Translations under genes and position numbers: made by a program | Shown here: positions 15,442-24,212 of the stretch, piece by piece | Layout: the number at the start of each line of letters is the position of its first letter | How positions within the stretch are numbered: position 1 is the stretch's first letter | Source: Actinomadura terrae | Lineage (GTDB): Bacteria; Actinomycetota; Actinomycetes; Streptosporangiales; Streptosporangiaceae | Direction: 5' to 3' | NCBI RefSeq assembly: GCF_022751215.1 | Contig: NZ_JAICDG010000001.1 | Location: 1,364,001 to 1,428,000, forward strand | Length of the DNA: 64,000 nt | The notes under the pieces: model-generated | Told to the model about the DNA's origin: nothing | The model's input: the letters and a program-made list of their open reading frames with translations, nothing else | Database searches by the model: none

Positions 15442-16487
15442 GCCGGGCGCAGCGGTTCGCGACCGTCCGGACGCCCGGCGGGATGTCGTTCCGGTTCCGG
15501 CCGCGCGCGTTCGCCGTGTCCGGGGCCTGCCTGCTGGCCGCGCTCGGTCTCGGCGTCCTGCTGATCGGCAGCGGCGACTTCCCGATGAGCCCGGCGGACG
15601 TCGTGGCGACGCTCGCCGGGCACGGATCGCCCGCCGACTCGCTGATCGTCAACGAGATCCGGCTGCCCCGGGTCGGCACGGCGCTCGCGGTCGGCGCCGC
15701 GCTCGGGCTGGCCGGGGCGATCTTCCAGTCGCTCGTCCGCAACCCGCTCGGCAGCCCCGACATCCTCGGCTTCACCCAGGGCGCCGCGTCCGGCGTGCTC
15801 GCGGTCATCGTGCTGACGGGCGGCGGCAGCGTCGCGGTCGCGTCCGGCGCGGCCGGGGGCGGGCTCGCGACCGGCCTGCTCGTGTACGCGGTCGCCGGAC
15901 GCGGCGCCGCGCACGGCCAGCGGCTCATCCTCGTCGGCATCGGCGTCGCCGCGATCCTCACCGGCGTCAACGGCTACCTGCTCACCCAGGCGAACATCAC
16001 CGACGCCGCCCGCGCCGTACTGTGGCTGACCGGCAGCCTGGACGGGCGCGACTGGGCGGACTCCGCGCCGCTGCTCCTCGCGCTCGCCGTCCTCGGACCG
16101 CTGGTCCTCGCCGGATGCGGGCGCGCGCTGCGGATGCTGGAGATGGGCGACGACGCGGCGCACGGCCTCGGCGTCCCGATCGAGCGGGTCCGGCTGCTCC
16201 TGCTGGTGGCGGCCGTGCTGCTCACCTCGCTCGCCGCGGCGGCGGCCGGTCCGGTGTCGTTCGTCGCGCTCACCGCGCCGCAGCTCGCCCGGCGCCTCAC
16301 CCGTACGACGGGACCCAACCTGCTGCCCGCGCTGTGCATGGGCGCGGCGCTGCTGGTGGCCGCCGACTGGGTCGCGCAGCACGCCTTCGCGGAGCGCCAG
16401 CTCCCGGTCGGCGTGGTGACCGGCCTGCTCGGCGGCGGGTACCTGGTCTGGCTCCTCGTGACCGAACGCAAGACGGGACGGATCTGA
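15438..16487 (+). CDS. FecCD-family iron-siderophore ABC permease (second)
   Basis: The 349-residue partner permease shows the same signatures: RLPRVGTALAVGAALGLAGAIFQSLVRNPLGSPDILGFTQGA, and the coupling region GDDAAHGLGVPIERVR. GTG 15438 overlaps the stop of the first permease (GTGA), so translation is coupled and no separate RBS is needed. The longer upstream frame is a shadow of the first permease. The two form the heterodimeric membrane channel fed by the lipoprotein encoded divergently. The stop overlaps the ATPase start (ATGA at 16487). Confidence 0.93.
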   Translation: MSRAQRFATVRTPGGMSFRFRPRAFAVSGACLLAALGLGVLLIGSGDFPMSPADVVATLAGHGSPADSLIVNEIRLPRVGTALAVGAALGLAGAIFQSLVRNPLGSPDILGFTQGAASGVLAVIVLTGGGSVAVASGAAGGGLATGLLVYAVAGRGAAHGQRLILVGIGVAAILTGVNGYLLTQANITDAARAVLWLTGSLDGRDWADSAPLLLALAVLGPLVLAGCGRALRMLEMGDDAAHGLGVPIERVRLLLLVAAVLLTSLAAAAAGPVSFVALTAPQLARRLTRTTGPNLLPALCMGAALLVAADWVAQHAFAERQLPVGVVTGLLGGGYLVWLLVTERKTGRI

Positions 16488-17350
16488 TGACACTTGTGGA
16501 CGCACCCGCGACCGGCGCACCTACCGCCACCGCACCGACCGGCGCGCGCCTGACCGGGACCGGGCTGACGCTCGCCTACGACCGGCGGACCGTCGCCGAA
16601 GGCCTGGACGTCGCGATCCCCGACGGCTCGTTCACCGTGATCGTCGGGCCGAACGCGTGCGGGAAGTCGACGCTGCTGCGGGCGCTGGCCCGCATCCTCA
16701 AGCCGTCGGCCGGATCGGTCGTGCTGGACGGCCGACCGATCGCGGGCTGGCCCGCCAAGAAGCTCGCGCGGACGCTCGGGCTGCTGCCGCAGTCCTCCAT
16801 CGCGCCGGAGGGCATCACGGTCGCCGACCTGGTCGCGCGCGGCCGGTACCCGCACCAGGGCCTGCTGCGGCAGTGGTCGCGCGAGGACGAGCGGGTCGTC
16901 GCCGAGTCGATGGCGGCCACCGGCGTGGACGGGCTCGCCGACCGGGCGGTGGACGAGCTGTCGGGCGGCCAGCGCCAGCGCGTCTGGATCGCGATGACCC
17001 TCGCCCAGCAGACCCCGCTGCTGCTGCTCGACGAGCCGACGACCTACCTGGACATCGCGCACCAGATCGAGGTCCTCGACCTGTGCGCGCGGCTCCACGA
17101 GGAGGGCCGGACGATCGTCGCCGTCCTGCACGACCTGAACCACGCCGCCCGCTACGCCACCCACCTTCTCGCGATGCGCGACGGCCGCGTCGTCGCGGAG
17201 GGCGACCCGTCCGCCGTGGTGACCGCCGACCTGGTCGAGGAGGTGTTCCGGCTGCCGTGCCGGGTGATCGAGTGCCCCGAGACCGGGACGCCGCTCGTCG
17301 TCCCGGCGGCACGGCGGCCCGCGGCCGTCCCCGCTCCCGCCAAGGAATAG
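16487..17350 (+). CDS. Iron-siderophore ABC transporter ATPase (FecE/FepC-like)
   Basis: The 287-residue cytoplasmic ATPase has Walker A GPNACGKST, Q-loop LLPQSS, signature LSGGQRQRVWIAMTLAQ, Walker B LLLLDEPTTYLD and switch His in AVLHDLNHAARY. The spelling TTYLDIAHQIEVLDLC is typical of FepC/FecE-type siderophore ATPases. ATG 16487 overlaps the permease stop. The C-terminal tail after CRVIECPETGTPLVVP is short and Ala/Pro-rich. It powers uptake through the two preceding permeases and is the last of the iron genes before a regulated exporter. Confidence 0.95.
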   Translation: MTLVDAPATGAPTATAPTGARLTGTGLTLAYDRRTVAEGLDVAIPDGSFTVIVGPNACGKSTLLRALARILKPSAGSVVLDGRPIAGWPAKKLARTLGLLPQSSIAPEGITVADLVARGRYPHQGLLRQWSREDERVVAESMAATGVDGLADRAVDELSGGQRQRVWIAMTLAQQTPLLLLDEPTTYLDIAHQIEVLDLCARLHEEGRTIVAVLHDLNHAARYATHLLAMRDGRVVAEGDPSAVVTADLVEEVFRLPCRVIECPETGTPLVVPAARRPAAVPAPAKE

Positions 17351-17358
17351 TTGTACGA

Positions 17359-17390
17359 CTCCAATGGTTTTAGAGCTACAACCATTGGAG
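17359..17390. promoter_or_regulatory. 32-bp near-perfect palindrome in the MFS leader (MarR operator candidate)
   Basis: The arms CTCCAATGGTT (17359-17369) and AACCATTGGAG (17380-17390) match perfectly; over the full 32 bases 14 of 16 pairs are complementary. It lies 9 bases after the ATPase stop, and its right arm contains part of the GGAGG ribosome binding site of the MFS gene (GTG 17398). The MarR regulator encoded at the end of the same operon is the likely ligand. As RNA, the same symmetry could hide the RBS. Confidence 0.6.
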
Positions 17391-17397
17391 GTAACCC

Positions 17398-18864
17398 GTG
17401 CCCGACCTCTCCCCCCGGCGGCGGATGCTGGTGCTGGCCATCTGCTGCCTGAGCCTGCTGATCGTCAGCCTGGACAACACGATCCTGAACGTCGCGCTCC
17501 CCGCGCTCCAGCGCGACTTCGGCGCGTCGGTGTCCGGGCTCCAGTGGACGATCGACGCCTATCTGATCGTGCTGGCCTCGCTGCTGATCCTCGCGGGCGC
17601 CACCGCGGACCGGATCGGCCGCCGCCGCGTCTTCCAGACCGGGCTCGCGCTGTTCGTCCTCGGGTCCGTGCTGTGCAGCCTCGCGCCCTCGCTCGGCTGG
17701 CTCGTCGCGGCGCGCGTCGTCCAGGCGGTCGGCGGCTCGATGCTCAACCCGGTCGCCATGTCGATCATCACGAACGTGTTCACCGAGCCGCGCGAGCGCG
17801 CCCGCGCCATCGGCGTGTGGGGCGGCGTCGTCGGGCTGAGCATGGCGATGGGCCCGATCGTCGGCGGCGTCCTGGTCGACTCGGTCGGCTGGCGGGCGAT
17901 CTTCTGGCTGAACCTGCCGATCGGGGCGGCGGCGCTCGTGCTGACGGCGCTGTTCGTCCCCGAGTCGCGGGCGCCGCGTCCGCGCCGCCTCGACCCGGTC
18001 GGCCAGGGCCTGATGATCGTGCTGCTCGGGACGTTGTCGTACGCCATCATCGAGGCGCCGGGCCAGGGCGCGCTCTCGCCCGCCGTCGCGGGGGGCGCGC
18101 TCGTGGCCGTCCTCGCGCTCGCCGGGTTCGTGCTGCACGCCCGGCGCGCCGCCGAGCCGATCATCGACCTGCGGTTCTTCCGCAGCGTGCCGTTCTCCGG
18201 CGCCACCGTCATCGCCGTCTCCCAGTTCGCCGCGCTCGCCGGGTTCCTGTTCGTGAACGCGCTCTACCTCCAGAACGCGCGGGGCCTGTCCGCGCTGCAC
18301 GCGGGGCTGTACCTGCTGCCGATGGCGGTCATGACCGCCGTCTGCGGCCCGCTGTCGGGACGGCTCGTCGGCGCCCGCGGCCCCCGGCCCTCGCTCCAGA
18401 TCGCCGGGGCCGCGATGCTCGCGAGCGCGCTGATGTTCGCGATGCTGGACGCCGAGACCCGCGACACGACGCTGTTCGCCGCGTACGTGCTGTTCGGCAT
18501 CGGGTTCGGGATGGCGAACGCGCCGATCACCAACACCGCCGTGTCCGGGATGCCGCGGACGCAGGCGGGCGTCGCGGCGGCCGTCGCCTCCACCAGCCGC
18601 CAGGTCGGGCAGGCGCTCGGCGTCGCGGTGATCGGCGCCGTCCTCGCCGCGGGGACCGAAAGCGGGCCGGGGGCGGACACCGCGTCCGGCTTCGTCGCCG
18701 CCGCGCGCCCGGCATACTGGGTGCTCGCCGGGTGCGCCGCCGCCGTGCTCGTGCTCGGCACGGTCACCACCGGACGGCGGGCCGCGCGCTCGGCCGCCCG
18801 GGTCCGCGACCTGTTCGACCACGAGCCCGAGCTGCGTCCCGTGAGCGGAGCGAGTACCCGATGA
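17398..18864 (+). CDS. MFS drug/siderophore exporter, DHA2 (14-TM) family
   Basis: The 488-residue membrane protein shows DHA2 motifs: LDNTILNVALPALQRDFG at helix 1, motif A DRIGRRRVFQ, VQAVGGSMLNPVAMSII and motif C GPIVGGVLVDSVGWRAIFWLNLPIG. Fourteen hydrophobic helices can be counted. Proton-driven export of a drug or siderophore is the family role. GTG 17398 is preceded by GGAGG (17387-17391), which overlaps the operator palindrome. The stop overlaps the MarR start by ATGA. Its position after a siderophore importer leaves siderophore export possible, but this is only inference. Confidence 0.92.
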   Translation: MPDLSPRRRMLVLAICCLSLLIVSLDNTILNVALPALQRDFGASVSGLQWTIDAYLIVLASLLILAGATADRIGRRRVFQTGLALFVLGSVLCSLAPSLGWLVAARVVQAVGGSMLNPVAMSIITNVFTEPRERARAIGVWGGVVGLSMAMGPIVGGVLVDSVGWRAIFWLNLPIGAAALVLTALFVPESRAPRPRRLDPVGQGLMIVLLGTLSYAIIEAPGQGALSPAVAGGALVAVLALAGFVLHARRAAEPIIDLRFFRSVPFSGATVIAVSQFAALAGFLFVNALYLQNARGLSALHAGLYLLPMAVMTAVCGPLSGRLVGARGPRPSLQIAGAAMLASALMFAMLDAETRDTTLFAAYVLFGIGFGMANAPITNTAVSGMPRTQAGVAAAVASTSRQVGQALGVAVIGAVLAAGTESGPGADTASGFVAAARPAYWVLAGCAAAVLVLGTVTTGRRAARSAARVRDLFDHEPELRPVSGASTR

Positions 18865-19325
18865 CCGAGTACCCGGTGACTGAGGACCCGGCGGCCGAGG
18901 CCCCGGCGGGCGAGCCCGACCTCGCTGCCCGCGCCTGGCGCAACCTCCGGATCCTGCTGCACGAGCGCGGCGACCGGCGGCGGGAGGTCGTCGCCGCGCT
19001 CGGGATGAGCTTCACCCGCACCAAGGCGCTGCGCCGCCTCGCCGCCGGGCCGCTGACGCTCAGGGAACTCGCCGACGTGCTGCTCACCGACCGCCCCTAC
19101 ACGACCCTGCTGGTGGACGACCTGGTCGAGCGCGGCCTCGTCGAGCGCACCCCCAACCACGCCGACCGCCGCTCGAAGATCGTGAGCATCACCGAGGCGG
19201 GCCGCGTGCTCGCCGCCGAGGCCGAGCGCATCCTCGGCACCCCGCCGGCCGAACTGCGCGACCTCCCGCCGGAGGACCTCGCCGCCCTCGACCGGATCGC
19301 GGCGCGGCTCGTCGCCGAGGAGTGA
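18861..19325 (+). CDS. MarR-family transcriptional regulator
   Basis: The 154-residue winged-helix protein has the MarR core: LRRLAAGPLTLRELADVLLTDRPYTTLLVDDLVERGLVERTPNHADRRSKIVSITEAGR, with recognition helix around PYTTLLVDDL and wing DRRSK. ATG 18861 overlaps the MFS stop, so the exporter and regulator are translationally coupled. It most likely represses the MFS-marR unit through the palindrome at 17359 and is released by a small ligand exported by the pump. Effector unknown. Confidence 0.92.
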   Translation: MTEYPVTEDPAAEAPAGEPDLAARAWRNLRILLHERGDRRREVVAALGMSFTRTKALRRLAAGPLTLRELADVLLTDRPYTTLLVDDLVERGLVERTPNHADRRSKIVSITEAGRVLAAEAERILGTPPAELRDLPPEDLAALDRIAARLVAEE

Positions 19326-19347
19326 CGCGAGCGTGTGACGGGGGGCG

Positions 19348-19962
19348 TCAGGAGCGGGGGTTGTGGCCCGCGTCGGCGTCCATGCGGGCCCAGTCCGCTT
19401 CCCACAGCTCGTCGCGGTACCGGTCGCAGCGCCGCCGGACCAGCGCGTACGCCAGCAGCAGCGGCATCGACAGGCCGAGGACGGTCGCGGCGGCGGCGTA
19501 GACGGCGTCGGTCACCGTGCGGCTGTGCGGGCGGGGCCGGACCGACGGCTCGGCCGCGCGGTCGACCCAGATCGTCCGGTGCGCGCCGACCTTGGCGTTC
19601 TTCCAGCTCGGGAGCGTCCCCGCGCGGGGCTTGCCGTCGGCGCCGGGCCACGTCGCCTGGACGGTCTCGTGGACGTAGCGGTCACCGGCGGAGCCGACAC
19701 CGCCGGTCGCGGTGACGGTCGCGACCACCTGGTGGCGGGTCGCGCGCTCGGCGCGTTCGGCGCGGACGCCCGAGTCGTAGGACCAGGCACCCGTCCAGGC
19801 GGCGAGCGGTGGCGCGGTGCCGAGCAGCAGCACCAGCAGGACGAGCGCGACCGTGCGCTGGACACGGTCGACCCGGCGGCGCAGCTCGTTGTGCTCCAGG
19901 CCGAGCCGCCGCCGCAGCCGTGTGAGCGGTCCGCCTCCACGGCCGACGCCGAACCTGCGCAT
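19348..19962 (-). CDS. Rv1733c-family membrane protein
   Basis: The 204-residue protein has two membrane helices (residues ~35-58 and ~160-180) bracketing an extracytoplasmic domain with RYVHETVQATWPGADGKPRAGTLPSWKNAKVGAHRTIWVD. That two-helix plan and the WPG.DG...G motif are typical of the actinobacterial Rv1733c family, of unknown function. ATG 19962 lies 8 bases after GGGGAGG; a GTG three codons earlier would sit on top of that RBS. It converges on the marR gene and stands alone. Confidence 0.7.
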   Translation of the reverse strand: MRRFGVGRGGGPLTRLRRRLGLEHNELRRRVDRVQRTVALVLLVLLLGTAPPLAAWTGAWSYDSGVRAERAERATRHQVVATVTATGGVGSAGDRYVHETVQATWPGADGKPRAGTLPSWKNAKVGAHRTIWVDRAAEPSVRPRPHSRTVTDAVYAAAATVLGLSMPLLLAYALVRRRCDRYRDELWEADWARMDADAGHNPRS

Positions 19963-20283
19963 CCGTGTCACCTCCCCGGGGAGTGCCCTCCCGGCAAGAG
20001 GCCTTTAGCCTTCTTTTCCCAGGATATTCCCGAGCTCGTCCCTCGGCACATAGCCGATGGCCAAAACCTTTCCCATTTACCGGCCGGTATGCGGGCCCGG
20101 TGACCGAAACCTCGCCGCCGCGGGGTTCCGGGTGGCACGACACGCTAACCGGCTCCGGTGGAAAGGACGGGGAGGGCGCGCCTCTTGTGAATGATGGGAC
20201 GTGAACGGCTGGCCGCATTCGGTCAGCCGTGCATGAGGCGGCCGCTGCCGCCTCCGAACGACTCGGGGTCCGGTCCGGGCCGC
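19963..20283. other. 321-base intergenic region with palindrome and terminator
   Basis: No gene is visible. It contains the promoter side of the Rv1733c-family gene, a perfect 12-bp palindrome TACCGGCCGGTA at 20078-20089 that looks like a TetR-type half-symmetric operator without an adjacent regulator, and the hairpin at 20205-20230. Confidence 0.5.
20205..20230 (-). terminator. Hairpin after the lprG-MFS operon
   Basis: The arms ACGGCTGGCCG and CGGTCAGCCGT form 11 pairs (one G-T) around loop CATT, 53 bases beyond the stop of the leftward MFS gene. Confidence 0.55.
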
Positions 20284-21810
20284 TCAGCCCGCCGGAAGCA
20301 GGCTTTCCCGGGTCTCCGCGGCCGGTTCGGCGCCGTCCCGCCGGGGACCGACCGCCAGCGCCAGCACCGCCCCCAGCGCGCACAGCCCCGCCGTGATCAG
20401 GAAGATCTCCCGGTATTCGGTGCGCAGCGCCGCGCGCAGCGCCACATCGTAGATCTTCAGTTGGCGCTCGAACTCCGCGTCCGAAATCCCGAACGGGAGC
20501 GGCGTCCGCAGGTCCGCCGTCAGCGCGTGGAAGCGGTAGAAACCCCACGCCGACAGCGCCGATATCCCGAGCAGCATCCCCATCATCCGCGCGACGACCA
20601 CCGCCGCCGACGCGACGCCGTGCCGCGCCGCCGGGACGAACCCGAGCACCGCCGAGGACACCGGCGCGATCACCAGGCCGAGCCCGAGCCCCGTAACGAC
20701 GAGATCGACGTCCATGCGGGGCAGCGGGCCGTAGGAGGCGTCCGCCGGGTTCGCGGGCCAGCCCGCGATCAGTAGGTAGCCGGCCGCCGCGACCGCCATG
20801 CCCGCCGCCATCGGCCACCGCTCCCCGAACCGCCGGGCGGCCAGGCCCCCCGCGAGCGCCGCGACGGGCAGCGCCACCAGGAACCGCGTCAGCACCAGCG
20901 CGCCGTCCACCGAGTCCTTGTCCAGCAGCGTCTTGGCCACCAGCACCACGTCCACCAGCGTGACCATCAGCGCCGCGCCCGACAGCAGGCTCACGCCGAG
21001 CGTCGCCAGCAGCGGCCCGCGCCGCGCGCCGCTCAGGTCCAGCAGCCGCGTCCGGGACCGCGCCTCCCACACCGCGAACACCACCAGCACCAGCACGCCC
21101 CCGCCGAGCAGCGGCGGACCCCACGACGGCAGTGCCGACTCCGCGGGCTCGGGGTTGTAGGCGCCCGCGACCAGCAGGCTCAACCCCGTCGCCAGCAGCA
21201 GACCGCCGACCACGTCCACCCCGGGACGCGGCCCCCTCGGCCGCCCGCCTGGCACCGCGTACTGCACCGCCGCCATCGCCGCCGCCACCAGCGGCACGTT
21301 GATCCAGAAGATCGCCCGCCAGTCCAGCGCCGCCGCGATCCCCGCCCCGTAGAGCGGGCCGAGCACGCTGCCGAGCTCCTGCGCCGCGCCCACCGCGCCC
21401 AGCACCACCGGACGCTGCCGCCCGTCCCACAGGTCACCGGCCAGCGCCATCGTCACCGGCAGCAGCGCGCCACCCGCCACGCCCTGGACGACCCGTCCCG
21501 CCGTCAGCACCGGGACGCCCTGCGCCAGCGCCGTCACGACCGACCCCACGCCGAAGAACAGCAGGCACGCCTGGAGCACCGCGCGCCGCCCGAATCGGTC
21601 CGACACCTGCCCGAGCAGCGGCATCGCCGCCACGTACCCCAGCAGGAACCCGGTCAGGACGGGCGTCAGCCGCTCCAGCCGGTTCACCGGAATGTCCAGG
21701 TCCTTGATCACCGGTACCAGGATCGTCGTGACGACATAGGCGTCCAGCGCCGCCAGCAGGACGACCGCGCCCCCGGCCCCGACCGCGACCCGGCGCCGCG
21801 CCCTCAGCAC
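20284..21810 (-). CDS. MFS transporter, P55 (Rv1410c)-like
   Basis: The 508-residue DHA2-like membrane protein has motif [33 protein letters not shown] and motif [30 protein letters not shown]. Its N-terminal helix carries [23 protein letters not shown]. It follows an LppX/LprAFG-type lipoprotein by 7 bases; this pairing is the conserved LprG-P55 unit, which in mycobacteria moves triacylglycerides and lipoglycans to the outer envelope and affects drug tolerance. The start is GTG 21810. Family assignment rests mostly on that pairing, so specific lipid cargo is inferred. Confidence 0.8.
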   Translation of the reverse strand: MLRARRRVAVGAGGAVVLLAALDAYVVTTILVPVIKDLDIPVNRLERLTPVLTGFLLGYVAAMPLLGQVSDRFGRRAVLQACLLFFGVGSVVTALAQGVPVLTAGRVVQGVAGGALLPVTMALAGDLWDGRQRPVVLGAVGAAQELGSVLGPLYGAGIAAALDWRAIFWINVPLVAAAMAAVQYAVPGGRPRGPRPGVDVVGGLLLATGLSLLVAGAYNPEPAESALPSWGPPLLGGGVLVLVVFAVWEARSRTRLLDLSGARRGPLLATLGVSLLSGAALMVTLVDVVLVAKTLLDKDSVDGALVLTRFLVALPVAALAGGLAARRFGERWPMAAGMAVAAAGYLLIAGWPANPADASYGPLPRMDVDLVVTGLGLGLVIAPVSSAVLGFVPAARHGVASAAVVVARMMGMLLGISALSAWGFYRFHALTADLRTPLPFGISDAEFERQLKIYDVALRAALRTEYREIFLITAGLCALGAVLALAVGPRRDGAEPAAETRESLLPAG

Positions 21811-21817
21811 CGTGCGC

Positions 21818-22534
21818 TCACTTCGGCGGGGTGATCGTGTAGGCGGCGTCGAACTCCGTGAACGTGATCGTCACCTTGTCCTTGCCGCCGGGAAACACCC
21901 CCCGCACCTTCACGAGCCGGTGGTCGGACTTGCGGACCCACACCTGCCCGTCGATGTCGGTGTCGACCCCCGGCAGCAGCCCCGCCACCCGGTCCTTCGG
22001 CAGCCGCGCCGCGATCCGGTACGCCTCCTTGCCGTCCACCTTCTCGACGGCCTCCGCCTTCGGGTCCTGCAACGAGCCCAGCAGCTTCGCGATGCCCCGC
22101 TCCGGATCCAGCACCGCCGACGTGTCGTACTGCGTCGCCGCCAGCACCTTCGGCACCTTCTGCCAGCCGCCCGTCGCCCCGCCGATGTACACCGTGTTCC
22201 CGGACGCGACGACCTTCATCTCCACGTCCATCCCGGACCTGGACACCTTCAGCGTCCCCTGCCCGTCCCCGTTCCGCAGCAGCTTCATGTCGCCGCCCTT
22301 CACCGAGACCGGCGGCTTGCCCTCCGAGTCCATCCGCAGCGCGACGCTCCGCGTCCCCGCCATCGTCGAGGACGCCTGCCGCAGCGTCCCCGCCGCGTCG
22401 AAGTCGGCCTTCTCCGACCCGCCCTTCCCGCCACCGCCGTCACAGGCGGTGACCACCACCATCGCGAGCAGGGCATGGACGAGGACGAGGATGCGTCTGG
22501 GCATACGCCGGACACTATCGACGCGCCGTCTCAC
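21818..22534 (-). CDS. LppX/LprAFG (LprG-like) lipoprotein
   Basis: This 238-residue protein has a basic N-terminus, a hydrophobic stretch and lipobox VVTAC, then the LprG-like fold: [48 protein letters not shown], with a half-barrel pattern and [14 protein letters not shown]. Such lipoproteins hold a lipid in a hydrophobic cavity. GTG 22534 has GGAG at 6 bases; ATG 22504 is an alternative that trims the long N-region. It is first in an operon with the MFS gene 7 bases downstream, its functional partner in mycobacteria. Confidence 0.85.
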   Translation of the reverse strand: MRRRVDSVRRMPRRILVLVHALLAMVVVTACDGGGGKGGSEKADFDAAGTLRQASSTMAGTRSVALRMDSEGKPPVSVKGGDMKLLRNGDGQGTLKVSRSGMDVEMKVVASGNTVYIGGATGGWQKVPKVLAATQYDTSAVLDPERGIAKLLGSLQDPKAEAVEKVDGKEAYRIAARLPKDRVAGLLPGVDTDIDGQVWVRKSDHRLVKVRGVFPGGKDKVTITFTEFDAAYTITPPK

Positions 22535-22695
22535 CCGTCACTCCGTAGGAGGTCTGATTCGCCTCGTCCTCTGGAGTGATTCCGGCCCCCTCCGGAAGGC
22601 AGAACGACTTACTCGGTGGCCCCGGCCGAGACCCCGCCGCTAGGATGGCACGCGGCACGCCCCCGGCCCGAAACGGCACCCGCGGGCACGCCCCA

Positions 22696-22769
22696 GGGGC
22701 GGTAGCTCAGCTGGTCAGAGCAGAAGACTCATAATCTTCCGGTCGCGGGTTCGAGTCCCGCCCGCCCTA
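22696..22769 (+). tRNA. tRNA-Met (CAT)
   Basis: The acceptor arms GGGGCGG (22696-22702) and CCGCCCT (22762-22768) pair with one G-T, discriminator A at 22769. The anticodon stem GAAGA/TCTTC holds loop CTCATAA with anticodon CAT; the T arm is GCGGG-TTCGAGT-CCCGC. It reads like elongator Met; an Ile2 tRNA with modified C34 cannot be fully excluded. CCA is not encoded. Confidence 0.93.
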
Positions 22770-22779
22770 CGAGTGGGGG

Positions 22780-22945
22780 AGCTGTGCTTGCCGCACGCTT
22801 CGCGGGCGGCTTCGCCGAGCCGCAGTATCTTCTGGGGGGCGACCCCCAGACCCCCGATGTGGGGGGCTCCGCCCCCCACGCCCCCCTGCGCGCGCTGCGC
22901 GCGCTTTTTGGGGCTTCGCCCCTTCGCCCCCCCGGGCCGCCTAGC
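22780..22945 (+). repeat. GC-rich tRNA-following repeat, copy 2
   Basis: It follows tRNA-Met by about 10 bases and shares ordered blocks with 6020-6122: GTGCTTGCCG, GGCTTCGCCG, GGGGGGCGACCCCC, ATGTGGGG and CTCCGCCCC. It is full of hairpin-forming runs and extends into GCGCGCTGCGCGCGC and GGGGCTTCGCCCC. The gap 22770-23163 contains this repeat and the leader of the protease gene; no gene is seen. Confidence 0.6.
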
Positions 22946-23163
22946 TACAGACGCGTGACGGTGGCGGAGGGCAGGCGGGACGGTTAGGCAATGCGTGCCT
23001 GATCCGCGGCGTTTTCGCAGGTCGGTGGAAGTGAGGCTTCTCGGCTCGCGGGTTCGCGGCTACCATCGCGCCGACGTGGGCGAAGCCCGCGCCGTGATCC
23101 GGCCGCGGCGCACGCCCTCGTCGGCCTGCCCGCTCGTACACCCCATCGAGAGGACCCCCCGCC

Positions 23164-24027
23164 ATGTCCAGACGCCTTCTCGGCGTGATCGCCGCCGCGG
23201 TGTTCGGTGGCGCTTCGGTCACCGGTTCCGTCGCGTCCGCCGCCCCGGCCACCGCTCCCGCCCCGGCTCCCGCCCAGCTCAAGGCCATCGACTTCACCGG
23301 CATCGTCGCGCTCAACAACTGCTCGGGCTCGCTGGTGCGGACGCCGACCGCCGCCGACACCGACCCCGCGCTGGTGCTGACCAACGGCCACTGCTACGAG
23401 GGCGGCGAGCCCGGCGCCGGGCAGGTCATCACCAACCGGTCGTCCAGCAGGACGTTCAGCCTGCTCGACCCGAGCGGCAGCCGGTCGCTCGGCACCCTGC
23501 GCGCGACGACGCTGCTGTACGCGACGATGACCGACACCGACGTGGCGCTGTACAAGCTCAGCAGCACCTACGCCGACATCAAGCAGCGCTACAACAACAC
23601 CCCGGCGTTGCAGCTGTCGCTCGACCACCCGACCACGGGCGCGAGCCTGCGCGTCGTGTCCGGGTACTGGAAGCGGATCTACTCCTGCCGCCTGGACGGG
23701 TTCGCCTACCGGGTCCGTGAAGCCGACTGGACCTGGAAGGACTCGCTCCGCTACACCTCCGAGTGCAACGTCATCGGCGGGACGTCCGGCTCCCCGGTCA
23801 TCGACGCCGCGACCGGCAAGGTCGTCGGCGCCAACAACACCATCAACGAGAACGGCGGCCGCTGCACGCTCAACAACCCGTGCGAGGTCGACGAGGGCGG
23901 CAAGGTGACCGTGCGCGCCCACATCGGTTACGCGCAGCAGACCTACATCCTCGCGTCGTGCATCGCGCCCGGCAGCGTCCTGGACCTGACCAGGGCCGGC
24001 TGCACCGTCCCGCGCCGCACCCGCTAG
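23164..24027 (+). CDS. Secreted trypsin-like serine protease (S1 family)
   Basis: The 287-residue protein starts with a Sec signal peptide (cleavage near ASAAPA, residue ~28) and a short Ala/Pro linker. The S1 triad is present: His in LVLTNGHCY (~82), Asp in MTDTDVALYKL (~125) and Ser in IGGTSGSPVID (~209). Cysteines in NNCSG, GHCY, YSCR and SECN suggest disulfides. GAGAGGA is 8 bases before ATG 23164. It is a monocistronic exported protease; substrate unknown. The gene ends 29 bases before copy A of the structured repeat. Confidence 0.88.
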   Translation: MSRRLLGVIAAAVFGGASVTGSVASAAPATAPAPAPAQLKAIDFTGIVALNNCSGSLVRTPTAADTDPALVLTNGHCYEGGEPGAGQVITNRSSSRTFSLLDPSGSRSLGTLRATTLLYATMTDTDVALYKLSSTYADIKQRYNNTPALQLSLDHPTTGASLRVVSGYWKRIYSCRLDGFAYRVREADWTWKDSLRYTSECNVIGGTSGSPVIDAATGKVVGANNTINENGGRCTLNNPCEVDEGGKVTVRAHIGYAQQTYILASCIAPGSVLDLTRAGCTVPRRTR

Positions 24028-24052
24028 CGCGTTCGCGCAGCGACCTCAGCGC

Positions 24053-24193
24053 ACACGCGGGCGCGTAGCTGAGCGGTGGGGCCGACGCCGGAGGCGAGGC
24101 CCCACCGCGAAGATCGCGAAGCGATTCCGCGCCCGCACAAGATCGGTCAGCGTGCGAGCCGCCAGGCGAGCACGCTGGGCCGAGATTGCAATG
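24053..24193 (+). repeat. Structured intergenic repeat, copy A
   Basis: Four helices are evident. P1 is GCGGGCGCG (24057-24065) with CGCGCCCGC (24128-24136) and encloses P2 GGTGGGGCC/GGCCCCACC (24075-24083/24098-24106) and P3 GATCGC-gaa-GCGATT (24112-24126). P4 is CAGCGTGC/GCACGCTG (24148-24155/24170-24177) around the invariant loop GAGCCGCCAGGCGA. It lies between the convergent protease (stop 24027) and enoyl-CoA hydratase (stop 24213). Copies B and C keep the fold with compensatory changes. Confidence 0.85.
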
Positions 24194-24212
24194 AACACCG
24201 CTGGCCGTTTCG

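Noticed and set aside
17366..17379. GGTTTTAGAGCTAC resembles the start of a type II CRISPR repeat / Cas9 guide scaffold (GTTTTAGAGCTA).
   Set aside because: It is a single 12-base match at the centre of a MarR-type palindrome. There is no array, spacer, tracrRNA or cas gene nearby, so the match is a coincidence.
22850..22960. Dense G/C runs after tRNA-Met considered as a rho-independent terminator pair or IS end.
   Set aside because: No transposase, no target-site duplication and no T-run; the resemblance to 6020-6122 makes a repeat family the simpler reading.
24061..24090. TAGCTGAGCGGTGGGG in the structured repeat considered as a tRNA gene.
   Set aside because: It resembles a D arm, but there is no anticodon arm of proper size and no GGTTCGA T arm, and P1 encloses two unrelated hairpins. 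Kept as a structured repeat only.
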